From Zychaea mexicana (Eukaryota > Mucoromycota > Mucoromycetes > Mucorales > Lichtheimiaceae): a DNA stretch of 64,000 bases. The stretch is from assembly GCF_025766255.1 (NCBI RefSeq), contig NW_026516695.1:1-64000 (forward strand), in the 5' to 3' direction. Every line of letters starts with the position of its first letter. The first letter of the stretch is position 1. A program made the position numbers and the translations under genes. Below the pieces are notes generated by a model. The model was not told the DNA's origin. It did not search any database and saw only the letters and a program-made list of their open reading frames with translations. Below are positions 52,217-63,651 of the stretch, in pieces.

Positions 52217-52501
52217 TAGGCAGCTGGCTTCTTTGTAATGAAAGCTTCGACAGATTACGGGATGACCTTTGCGACAATAATCATGCATGGTCAAACAAGC
52301 TGTAAATGATACGAGCATTGCATAATGTAAGTATAAAAAAAACTATGACGCATAAATTACTGCACTAGGTCTTGTCATTACCTTTCACTGAAACTGTTCA
52401 ACGACTTGGGACGACTCAGTTCAACGTGTGCTACACCGTCGAGATGCGCCAGTACTTTCAACGTTTCGAACTCGTGTTTTAAAAATAGCAGCAGACACCA
52501 T
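52217..52501 (-). pseudogene. Internally deleted third dienoyl-CoA isomerase copy
   Basis: A start at 52501 (MVSAAIFK) is followed, after a one-base frame slip, by ETLKVLAHLDGVAHVELSRP and KSLNSFSE, which matches the first exon of the flanking isomerases and still ends at a GTAATG donor. About 115 bases further on, after an AAAG acceptor-like site, comes the last exon: a VIP-stop-SVEAFITKK-type sequence ending PAA and TAA, aligned base for base with the last exon of the intact copies except that a Lys codon has become TAA. All seven or so internal exons are missing. It lacks the extra intron of copy 2, so its first exon has the copy 1 structure. It cannot make an enzyme. Confidence 0.85.
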
Positions 52502-53811
52502 GGTAATTATTCTTTTTTCTACAGGTACTGTATTTTATTCCGCATGTGTATTGCTCCGATCGGTATACGTTGAACATTTGTCATATAGGATCCTCATCAC
52601 TTTTAAACATACCTTTCCACTATTTACAGTAACAAGAAAAAACATTAGGGACCGGATCCTTTTGCTTATTTAATATTACAAGAGGCAACAAAAACTGGAA
52701 TAGCATCAATCCAAGCACTGATTTAATGCGCTATTTGTCTTTTGGGCCGTTAGCTCAAGATATACATTAGCTTTTTGTGCACGCAAATTGTCCTCCATTT
52801 GCTAAAATGTGGGCAACCGACCTAATGGCGATCACGCTACTAGAGATTTGTTTATTAAGACTAAATAGGATCAGGTGCATGGAAGTAATGGATGATATGA
52901 TGATGATGTAAGGTGCTGCAAACTGGAGCGTTTATTGCATCGTCTTAAACTGTCCTTGCTATTTTAAATATTCACGAAAGCTATATTTGTTATAGGAGAG
53001 TGGATAAAAACTGTGGCCGACGGCCATAGAAAATGAGATTCACAATAAGGATACTGTTTAAGAACTGTATTGTCGTTGGCGAAAACCGGCAGCACAAATG
53101 CGTGCTAATTGAGCTAAATGTGGATAAGGCACTTAAGTACTCTCCAGTAGACATGATTTTCAAAGACAATTGTATTTTCATAACAGTAACAACGAAAGAA
53201 TTGCTTTACAGTATTAATCCAACACAAAATCATTGTCTAACACTTCCTTACTGTATATGTAAGTAACGAAGCTGTCAAACAAGCCAATAAGTTAGCACCA
53301 CCTCACGGCGTGCTTCTTATTTCAGACATGGTACATATTCTGCCCTTAAATAAACAACTCCAGACAACCTCCAAGGGCACGGTTTTACATATCCGAAAAA
53401 ATGTCACCGCTATGATACTTTTTTAACAAGAGATCGAACAAATGTATTATGTATTACAAATGTCTACCACAGAATGCAACCAGAATGCGACCCCAGATTT
53501 ACTCGTAGTATTTGAGTGTGAAAGAGAAGAATACCCTGCCTAGTAGTTTGAAGCTTTCTCTTTTTCTTTTTTCTTCTTCTATGTTAATAAACCACTTCTT
53601 ATCGGTTCCATGCAACCTATAATTTTGTGACGGTATGTTTTAATATTAATTATGGGCATACGTACAATCAAGGGGTAGAGATCTATGTCATATTTAAGTT
53701 TCTTGTTCTTACACAAATGGTGATGTGTTGTGCTACAGATTACATGTAAATGAGCACAAGGCACTTTGACTTGGACATTTTAGTGAGCGTATGCGGTGTA
53801 GTCGGAGCAAT
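52502..53811. other. Intergenic region
   Basis: The region is AT-rich, with one open stretch at 53033-53266 of unknown nature. I see no supported gene. Confidence 0.45.
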
Positions 53812-55521
53812 CTAAAGGTTAGCATAGACAGCAGGTTTCTTCTTCATGAAAGCTTCAACGGACTTGGGAATATCCTTTAAAAGAGGAACAGGGAAATGAT
53901 ATTAGCATCTGACCCTTCTTGTTGTTGACTATGTAGTAAGATATCATTCGACTACAGTGCGACAAAGATGTACATAATATAATCTGCTTGTGGAAATAGA
54001 GAATTCTTACCTCAGTATTGAGCATGGCGCCATTCCAGACTGCAGTGTATTGCAAGCCTTCATCGACAGAGTGGTCACGCGAGTAATTCAATAGGTGCCT
54101 ACAGTTTTTTGTGTTACTGTGTGAGATACATACGATATAACAATATGATAGAAGAAGTGTGATTGATATTTACTTAGTACTAACGACAGCAACAGGTGAC
54201 TTGGACGCGATAAGTCTTGCAGTTTCGAGAGCTCCAGCTGTTCAAATGTTAGGGAAAATATCAAATGTGACATTAAGAACTGAGGTATTGCATAGTAGAG
54301 AAAAAAACCATGAAAATATTGTGTTTACCAATAAGCTTCTCCTTGGTTTCAAAGATTTTGCTAATAAGGCCACATTGGAGGGCTTCTTCGGCGTACATGC
54401 TACATAATTTTCATCAACAACGATTATCACAATAATGTAAAGTTATCGAAATCTTCTTTTCGTAGATTATGGAGATAGTATCAAGCTTTGGGAGTGTTTC
54501 TTACTTTCTGCTAGTGTAAGCTAGTTCGCGAATTAAACTGGCATTGCCAATGACCTTAGGCAAACGTTGCAAAGTACCAACATCAGCAGCAAGACCAACA
54601 TCGACTTCCTAGTAATCAATGAGAAGTGGAGACACAGATGCATGTTATAAGGTGTACATAAGCTTTACAGTAGACTTGATCGATGCGCATAAACTTTGAG
54701 ATATTATAAAATATACCTTGACACAGTAGTATGAATCCTTGGTACCATAACGAATGTCACCGGCGGTGCACAAATCGACACCGGCGCCGATGACACCATT
54801 ATGCAAAGCGACAATGACAGGCTTTGGGCATTTCTCTAAGGAAGAAATTGAGTTTTGGAAATGCTACCATAAAGTCCGTATCGTTAGTTATTGACAATGA
54901 ATGTGCGAACAGGTATCATACTTTAAATAATAGTTTGAACGCTTACTCTGAGACCAGCTTGTTTTGCGAAAGCCTTTCTGGCAACATCTAGATCTTCGGG
55001 AATCTTTTCCTTGGCAGAACCTTCCATCACTAGGTTTCGATTATTTTTTATGACAATAAGTTAGACTGTGAGTAACGCCAATGCTAATGATATTTTTTGA
55101 TTAATAAGACTTACGATCTAATCCGGCAGTAAACAAGCGGCCTGAGCCGGAAAGAACAACAGCACGAATGTTGCTGTCATTACCAATATCCGTGAAAGCT
55201 TGAAGAATATCGCGAATCAATCTACATATATGATATACATCATGGCCACCATAAGAGTGAGCGGATGTGAATAAAATTTGTACTGCTACGTGATTGTGTT
55301 GCACTTTAAAATATGAACGTACGCATGGTTGAAAGCATTCAGACGCTTAGGCACACATCAAAAAGAGAATTGGATTGTCAGCATATATGGGGAAACTCGG
55401 CCGTAACAGAAAATTTATAACACACACACACCTTGGGGCGATTCAGCTCGACATGAGCAACGCCATCAGGGAAAACTTGAACCTTGACTGTTTCGTATTG
55501 GTATCTGGGAGATTGTGCCAT
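53812..55521 (-). CDS. ECH1: Delta3,5-delta2,4-dienoyl-CoA isomerase, copy 2
   Basis: This is a paralogue of the 49.9-51.4 kb gene with the same reaction. It has ten exons, from 55521-55432 (MAQSPRYQYETVKVQVFPDG) and a 23-nt micro-exon at 55345-55323 (RLNAFNHA) to 53874-53812, giving about 279 aa. The oxyanion segment is conventional (HNGVIGAGVDL). The catalytic acids D (AGDIRY), E (KEVDVGLA) and D (AADVGTLQRLPKV) are kept, as is NYSRDHSVDEGLQYTAVWN. It ends VYANL: ANL is a weak PTS1 variant rather than the SKL of copy 1, so peroxisomal import may be less efficient or the location may differ (inference). The extra intron splitting PK from RLNAF is absent from copy 1 and from the deleted copy. 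The spacing and shared strand show a tandem duplication. Confidence 0.92.
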
Positions 55522-56036
55522 TGCTTGTATAAATGTGGGTTATTGATCGATTTTGAAAAGAAAACTGAGTTCTGTGTTCCTGGTGGGAGTCGAGCAGGAC
55601 TCTTTTATACTTTTGATTTAGACTTTGTAATGCAATTTCCAACTAATACCCCGCAAAATACCGTCAAGGTGCTTTATTCGAAGATGCACAGCTATACCGC
55701 ACACGTTTTCCTTCGCAACCCCAGAAAAAACAATACCACCACTCGATGCATATGACTGGCTCTATTACTAATAGCCCATGTATAGGCTTTGCTTACAGAT
55801 ATCACATCTGTGCCGAGATGTGACCAAGGCGGTGCGTTGAAATAATGATTAACCGGATTTTTGTTACCCCGTCAAGGGATTCGGCATTAGCAATGACTGG
55901 GTCAGAAAGGTTCCCTGCTTCTTGGTCACACACAAACCTTTCTTCCTCTTCCGCCAGCAATCTAGTGTGATCACACGCCTGCTGTTTTAATTCTTGTGTT
56001 TTTATTATTAATTATCAAAAAAAAATTAGGTTTTTC
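55522..56036. other. Intergenic region between isomerase copy 2 and peroxiredoxin
   Basis: It holds the copy 2 promoter side and the likely peroxiredoxin 3' UTR. No further gene is seen. Confidence 0.5.
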
Positions 56037-57316
56037 TTAGTTGACAGCGCTGAAGTATTCCTGCGAATCCTTGGGATTAGGTTTGATGGTCTTGTCACCC
56101 TTCTGCCAGTTAGCAGGGCAAACCTATAAGGTCCGAGCAAGGATAATGGGTGTAAGCACACATATCTCATTCTAAAGACTCCATCAACTGTCCTTTCTTT
56201 CATTTTGATTTGAAATATTACCTCGCCATGCTCATCAGTGAATTTGATGGCTTCGATGACACGCAAAGTCTCATCAACCGAACGGCCAATAGGCAAATCG
56301 TGGATGTGAGCGACACGAAGGGTCTGTGTGGGATCAATGACAAAGAGACCACGCAAAGCCAAGCCTTCCTCAGGAATCAAAACTATAATGTAATAAACAA
56401 TTTCAATAAACCTGTGTGCTCGCTCCCTCCCCTTAATCCAGTGAATTTTTTGATCCAGTACAGCACTTACCACCATAGTCAGTGGCCAATTCCTTCTTGA
56501 TATCACTGACAAGAGGGATCTTGATATCTCCGAGACCACCGTGCTTGCGGGGTACGTTGGTCCATGCTGGAAGAAGAGAAATGTTAGTATACCGCCCCTT
56601 TCAACGAGTTTTTCTCTCTTGACCTAATCCTTTATTTTTTGTGAGAACCTACCCAAGTGGGAGTGTGCGTTGCTGAATGAAATCGTTTTAGAAAAAAAAC
56701 CACAGTTTAGAGTTTTTATTCCCCAACCGTCATTGATAGCATGAAAGAAGAGACAAGAAAAGACTTACTCGACACTGATACCGACAACTTCAGCACCAAG
56801 CTTGCGGAAATCTTCGATGCGGTCGCTGAAGGCAAGCAATTCAGTGGGGCAAACAAAGGTAAAGTCGGCGGGATAGAAGACCTAGTATAAGCAGCCATAA
56901 CATATCAGTTCTAGAAAGTACTCAAAAAGTGCTTTTATAAAAATAATGATTATTTTACCATGACGAGGAATTTGCCCTTGTAATCAGAAAGGGACAAGTC
57001 TTTGAACGTGCCGTCAACAACAGCTTGAGCCGTCCATTGAGGAGCAGCATCTATAAAGTTCGATCTTCAGTATTATAGATCCGCCATGTCCTTTTTGTAA
57101 GCTATCATTCACAAATAAATATGATCTCTTACGTTGGACGGTAGCAGTCTTTCTAGGCTCGGGAGCAGCAGCTGACGAGTAGAACGCGTTGCGGGTAGCG
57201 GCAATTGCAGCAGGACGCATAGCGCCCATACGGGCAGTAGTAGTAGCAGCAGCGCGAGTTGCAAGGGCAACACGGGGAGTGACAGCAGCAGTAACGACAC
57301 GACGCAAAGCGAACAT
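56037..57316 (-). CDS. Mitochondrial typical 2-Cys peroxiredoxin
   Basis: The enzyme reduces hydrogen peroxide and organic hydroperoxides with thioredoxin as the usual electron donor. Seven exons run from 57316-57133 to the stop at 56037 and encode about 250 aa. The first 50-60 residues are rich in Arg/Ala/Thr with no acids ([20 protein letters not shown]), a mitochondrial presequence. The peroxidatic Cys is about C103 in [10 protein letters not shown]; the resolving Cys is about C224 in GEVCPANW. The GGLG segment and the C-terminal EYF motif are both present, the pair associated with sensitivity to hyperoxidation in typical 2-Cys enzymes. A 20-nt micro-exon (56672-56653) encodes NAHSHL. Its gene lies next to the dienoyl-CoA isomerases, whose peroxisomal pathway generates peroxide. 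Confidence 0.93.
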
Positions 57317-60300
57317 TGTTAAAAAAAGTTATTATGTATGAATGAAGAGACTTCCACAATAAGACTTATACAACTGATGCCAACGCGTCGCTTACTATTC
57401 ATTAGTCCGGGGTTGGTGCTGCTTCTCCGATTCAATTTTGGCACTAGTACGTCTGTCAAAAATGCGTGGCCACGAGAGTGTTGTACTACAATAGGCACCA
57501 TTAATACCAACTATCATATTGCTGCTCAGCAACAACTATAATTCTTCTTGTAGATACAATCTATATGATTCAATTGTGAGCATTTCTCATACATTTTTAT
57601 TATTTCGTGGAAGCGCGGTGTAGCGCATCTTTCTTCAACAGCATCTTATATATTCTTTTTACCAGTCTTATGGTTTAAGCTATGAAGGACAACAGTTTCG
57701 CTGTTGATAACATTAAATAGACGACCTAATGTTGTAAAAACAAGATGATAATGTTCGGTGCCTTATCGCGGAAGATTGTCGAGAAAGAGTTTCTGCGCAT
57801 ATGAACAAGTACGGCAGGCATACGTGTACACACATCATCGTCCCAGCCCCACTTCCCACGCTAACACGAGCTACACACATGATCGATGTGCTGCGTGATA
57901 TATGGGCTTTGCATCAGTAGCCAGCTTACTACATATAAAACAACAAATCACTGCTCGCTGCCATGTGTGAGCAATTATATAGCCATTTTGTATTTGATGA
58001 GAACAGCTAGATTCCATCTCTTTATTTATTTTTTGTCTACAGCGAATAGTACCATTAAGCACATCATTATTTACCTATGATATACAACGAATAATACCAT
58101 TACGTACAGTACATCAGATAACATTCGCTTGTTGTAGATCTAGTGCTGTTTACTGCTGTCTTACTTGTTTTTCACTGCACAAGCTCACTGATGATACGGA
58201 GAAACGTAACGACAGGAGGAATGAACGGCAGGAAGATGATATATAAAGTAGACTTTCAGGAGACCGTTCACGTCAATATTGAATATGTGTAAAAAGAAGA
58301 AACAACTTGAATTGTGGGTAAAAGAAGTCTATGATGCCATTTTATTTTGAAGGTATTTTCTTGATCTCGCAACGAGCAAAGAAAGAAACTCATGTCATAG
58401 GACCAAGAGAAACATTATAAATCTCCATCAACCGACGAGATCGAATTTTTTACTATTTGTACTTTACCAAAAGCTGTTGAGCTATTATAATAGATGTAAC
58501 TTCGCGTTAAACCAAAAAAGTAGTAATTGACGATTTACGTACTTTTATAAAAACTACTGTTCCTGAAAAATTAAATAAATCAAGGTTCGTTCACCATACC
58601 CAATGCAGCATTTAGCGCGAAGAAAAAAATCTTCGTCGTTTATGTAATATATGATACGACTAGAGGTGGTGTACTGGCGGTTCAAAATACCAATACCCTA
58701 TTGATTAAGACGAATCAGTTAATTAATGATAATGTTCGGTGACACAACCGCCAACGACTGCATGAATCGTTTGTTTTCCTCATACTGATCCGGTAGTATG
58801 TAATCATCAACGGATTTGGAGCATAAGTAGTGGAGCTCTACTCAGTAATGCTATCAGATACAGTAGTACTATCAGATGATTACTGTGTCTCGATCAGAAT
58901 GTTCATCGTGGTTGTGTAGCAAGACATCATCATTTGCGTCTTGAATGTACTTTATGAGTAGTATATCTCGGTCGACGACGATATTTATTACCTGAGCTTC
59001 AACGCGGATGTATATATACAACGTACATTCTTGATCCACATTCTTTATAAAGTTGTACGGTGTTGCTGGCTGCATATTACGTATACTGCTGTAATAAAAA
59101 CGATAGAATATATTTTTTTGCCTTTAGGGACAGCATGAAAGTATTATGCTGTTTATACCCGGGAAAGTAATCAGTATGTTATACCCATTGTGCTCATCGT
59201 ACCAAAGTCAATAACCTAATCTGTTTTGTACGTAGTACATACTGATGCGCATAAGTGTTGTTACCCTTCTGTGTAGTCGTATATGCATCGTTTTACGCCA
59301 ATCTTTTTTCTATTTTGTGATTTTATGCAAGCCTTTTTAAAGATAACCTACTGAATTGCTCGCTCCTGCTGCAGTTCCTTAAAGGTGCAGCCGAACATTA
59401 AGTTTTGCTTTTTTCCCTTAAAGACACAGCAGATGATATTCCTGCATAGCATGTGTCATTGCTCTTCGTTCATCGCTCGATTTCTATCGTTGTTGTTGTT
59501 GTTGTTACTTTTTGTCAAAACGCCTTTCCCCCTGCTGCGCTGTCTTATTTAAAAAAGCAACTTGGTGCAACTTACCTGTTTCAGGATGTGTCACAGACCA
59601 GTTAAAAAAGAAAGCTACAAGAAGTCTCGGTAGAAACTTCTTTTTTGATTTAGTGTCTGATTTTTTTGGGAGAGAGCCCCGAATACGATAACATCAATGT
59701 GTATCCAGGCATAATACGCCAGCAAATGTACCACAGTGAAACGGTCTAGGTTTATTTTGTAACAGGTAAACAAAAAGGTCATGCATTTTTGTTTATACTC
59801 GATCACCATAATTTCTGCGTTATGTTCACCCCTCCTCCCCCCGTGACCCACATCACTATCTCTTTATTTGCGCTGGCAAAAAGAAAAAATTCTCTTTGTC
59901 ATCAAGTAATGTTGTTGTTTAAACACTTAGTTTTATACATGGCCGTAACGAAAGTTTAATGATCCTTACGTGAATGCCTAATTAAAAACAAAACAAAAAC
60001 ATAACTTTTTTTTTCCTCAAAGGGACAGCATGCAGAGATTACATTCGTTTTGTTTTGCAAATTGGATGTATTGACAGCCAAAAAACGTACATAAAAATGC
60101 ACTACTAGATCAGGAATGCATGCCAAGTGTAGAGTAGTAACCGCACTACTTTTATTCATTTCTGATAACACTCGAGCGTTTTAACAAGTGGTCGACGCTG
60201 ATTCAGTCTTCACATAGATGGAACAAAGATCGAAACAGCTTCTTTGTTGTAATCATGCAAATATTTATACAGTGCTGAAGAAAAAGCACGATTACAATAA

Positions 60301-60647
60301 CATAGAAAGTGACAGATTCAAACACATGATCATCTTTATTCTAAGACTAATGCACAACGTACAAAAACAACGGCTACAATGGTGGGTAAGATAGGGCTAC
60401 GATAGTATATACTAAGAATGTTGGTTACATGAGAAAAGAAAGCAAAAAAAAAATACTACTTGTTAGAAGATGGAGATATGCTGTAGTATATGTACACGGG
60501 GTTGCGTTTTGTTTTCTTTTTTTTGTGTGTGTGTGGGGGGGAAAGGATGATGATGGGGGTATGCATAATGTATATTGTATTGTTTGTTTTGCACATGTTG
60601 CAGTTCTTGTTGATGCTGATGTTGCTGTTGTTGTTGTTGCTGCTGTT
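57317..60647. other. Intergenic region of about 3.3 kb
   Basis: No gene is supported. A similar segment (T-run, pyrimidines, then AAAGGGACAGCATG or a variant) appears near 59111-59137, 59408-59432 and 60006-60033 and may mark copies of a small degraded element. A run of ttg repeats lies near 59490. Confidence 0.45.
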
Positions 60648-62356
60648 TTAGACAAGCTTATCAACAATACTGAGCGCCACAAACACCAAGAAGGTACAAA
60701 CAGGAACACAAACAACACCGTAACTCCAAAAGAGCATTCTAAGCATTTCCTCTTCAAAGAGGCCGTTGACCTGCGTGATCTGGACCAGGTTGATAGCCGT
60801 CGGAGTACATCCGAGAACGATCATCATGGTGATAAAGACTGGATCGGTTGCGAGCAGGGACCACTGGGCACCATAGACGACAAATGCAATAGCGATCGGG
60901 ATAGCCACAAAAGGCATTAGAATCATGCGGACAAAGATGGCGGTAAACACTGGCGCCTTGATTGCAGGGTCGGCGGGCTGTTGCGACTGCGAGATCATTG
61001 TGAGCTGGGCGCCAAGGCAGGTCAAGATGAGCGGCACTGCAGCGCGACCGCACACTTGGATTGCCTTTGTAAAGCATGGATACAGGAACGAGTCTTGGTC
61101 AAACATGAGGTGTTTTAACGGTGTCAGGCCAACAAGCAGACCGAGAAATGCGGCGTACAGAGGGGGCGACATGAAACGGTGGATGCGTTTGACTACACGC
61201 ATCAATACATGGTCACGCGGCTGATTTATAGTGTTATTCTGATCCGTCGGCAGCGTAGGGAACGTCGACAACAGATTGCTCGTTTCTTCTTGTGGTTTTT
61301 TCATCGTGTCGTCGGGCTGGGCGGTCAATGTCAACGAGCTCGATTGTCGGTCGGGCATGCCTTGGCGCTGTTCGTTGTTTGTGGCGCCGTAGCCCGGTAC
61401 CACCAATCGCTGCTCCTCGTCCAATGTATCGCTATCTGATTCCACGATCTCTTCTTCATCCGCTTCTTCCTTCCGCAACAGGCTGTAACCATACGACCAA
61501 CGAAGAAGATTGCCAAAGATTGCGAAAAAAAGAGTGTACGAGATACCTCTATTATTATTATTTTGGAGGGGGGATTGATGATGATGATGATGTTTAATAA
61601 ATAAATTATCAGCCACACTATTAACTCCCTTTCTCGAATTTCGAATAACCCAACTATTTTTTTTTTTTACCTTGCTGCTACTGAATCCTGAGTATCGTCG
61701 GCATCCCAAAACAGAATTATCCCGGCTTCGGAAACTGCCAAGCTTGATATGATCGCGATAGGCAGCGAATTAGTGTTGCTGAACATTACACATGCGGTAA
61801 CGAAGCGTCGATAGGGCCGTTTCAAGCCGACTGCATGTGAGGTCAATTGGCTTAAAATGTACGATGTGCCGGCAAAGATGATGTAAAAGGCTGGGATGGG
61901 CCAGAAAGCCAAGAGTTTCTCGAGAGAAATGGTGGATGCAATGTTACTGAATAACAAGCACGGGGTGAAAAACACCATGTTTACTTTGGACAGCCACTGT
62001 AAATGATAAATCAGACGAAATCAATGTGTTGTCTTGAGAACCATTTCTGTGTTGCTATGAGAACCCTTCTTTTTTTCTTTGTTGCTGTGGGTAACCGCTT
62101 TTTATTTGTTGCCATGCGTTTTACCTTTTGCTTGTCGTTGGTAAAGTATCCTAGTTTTGTCAGGCAAAAGCCAAAGGATACAATGATCATGACTTGTAAT
62201 ACAGCCTATATTTGCATTATTGTAGAAAACAGAAAAAAAAAAGGACCAAGGAAGGTTAGCATTTTACATGCCAGGGGTGTGATTATAAAAAAAAAGGCAA
62301 TGCGGGTTTGATTGTTCAAAACGAACCTGGATTGCCGAGACAATGAGCAGAAGCAT
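60648..62356 (-). CDS. PIN-like/auxin efflux carrier family membrane transporter
   Basis: This is a multi-pass membrane transport protein of the fungal auxin-efflux-carrier-like family; in fungi the substrate is not established. Four exons (62356-62327, 62205-62125, 61996-61671, 61548-60648) sum to 1338 nt, giving 445 aa. The N-terminal bundle contains VMIIVSFGFCLTKLGYF, MVFFTPCLLFSNIASTIS and FSNTNSLPIAIISSLA, including the conserved Asn-containing helices. A long acidic cytoplasmic loop (about 185-285) follows. The C-terminal bundle contains SPPLYAAFLGLLVGLTPL, LILTCLGAQL and MIVLGCTPTAINLVQITQ, ending in a hydrophobic helix. The two five-helix bundles with a central loop match the family plan. 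Confidence 0.9.
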
Positions 62357-63044
62357 GCTTAGTTTTTATTGTGTTATGTGATGGATATGCGAGGAAGAAA
62401 GAAAAGAGATGAAGAGTGGAAAAGAAAAGAGATATGCGCTTTGGGACCGCCACTTTGTTCCGCCACCCACACCCCTCCGATCCGGCCTTTTTATGTCTTT
62501 TTTTTTTTTTTTGCTCGGATTGGCCGTTTGCTTAGCAGCTATTTTGGTTTTGGGTGCTGCCGATAAATTTTTTTCCCGCGAACGTTCGTTGATCTCTTGC
62601 TACTAGTAAATGTCGCTCCTCCCTCCCTCCCCCTTTGTGGGCTGTTGTTTGGTGTTTCATCATTCGCCCTCATACAATTCTAGAATTTTGCTTACTGTTT
62701 CGTGCAAGGGCCAGCTCTCTCTATTCTTGTGTAATGTATATAAAACTTCCCAATTGGTCATTTGCCCACAACATAATAATAAAAAAACACAACAAACACA
62801 TATATAAAGAGGGAGGAGCCCTTTTTCAGTCAGAAAGAGTTGTTGGTTTGCGTATATATTGTATGGCTGCTGCGCTACTACTACACGAGTTTGCATGCGT
62901 AACAAAAGGTATTTTTCTTTTTGTGTCTGTGATCTGGCGTGTGTTATCTTTGCAAGTGTGAGTTAGAGAGCATGTGTGCGTAGGAAGGGGAGGGGAAGGG
63001 CCGAGAGAGAGAGAGAAAAAAAGGGAGGGAGACATAGTCTTCCT
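62357..63044. other. Intergenic region between transporter and dynein light chain
   Basis: It contains the transporter promoter side and the dynein light chain 3' UTR, with long T-runs and GA-rich tracts. No gene is seen. Confidence 0.5.
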
Positions 63045-63651
63045 CTAAGCCGACTTGAACAGCAAAATAGCGATCTGGCCATGATAAAAGTAGATAAAGT
63101 GCTTGGATTCTACACAGTGTGGATGTACGTACAGCATTTAGCAACGAATCAATGGATCAAATGACCCTTTTCGTATTTCTCGTTCTCCCTCTTCTTTACG
63201 CCTTTGCTATTCCATCGTTCCCTTCTTTCTCTCCCTTATAGTCATATCTCTCTAATTCCATACACCCCTTTTTCCAACTCTACTACTGCAAACTTACCAT
63301 GGGTCACGTAGCTGCCAAAATTGCGACCGACAACACAGTGCCAAGTGTTGCCTAAAAAGTTATTTGATATAATAAGAAGCGTCGTGCGATCAGCAATCTG
63401 CAAGGCTCTCTTTCTCTTTTATTACTATTTCCTCTTCCTCTTCTTCCTCCACCATCGGTATAAGCTTTAGAGTAATAACCAATGTGTAGACAGCAATTAC
63501 CATATTTCTTGTCGAATTCACGCTTAATGTGCGAAGCAATGTCCTTTTCAATGTTGAACTTTTCGAGAGCTTGGGTGCTGCATTCGATGGCCTCCTGCTG
63601 CATCTCTTCGCTCATGTCTGCACTCTTGATGACTGCCTTTGTATCCGACAT
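63045..63651 (-). CDS. DYN2: Dynein light chain LC8
   Basis: LC8 is a dimeric hub protein of cytoplasmic dynein and many other complexes. Three exons (63651-63501, 63351-63298, 63109-63045) total 270 nt and encode 89 aa, exactly the usual LC8 length. The sequence starts [20 protein letters not shown] and contains [20 protein letters not shown], then [16 protein letters not shown] and [18 protein letters not shown], covering the helices and the target-binding beta-strand. Nothing is missing. Confidence 0.97.

Noticed and set aside
60429..60920. 163-codon plus-strand frame at the 3' end of the transporter gene
   Set aside because: It runs antisense through the conserved transporter C-terminus and a GT-rich tract.
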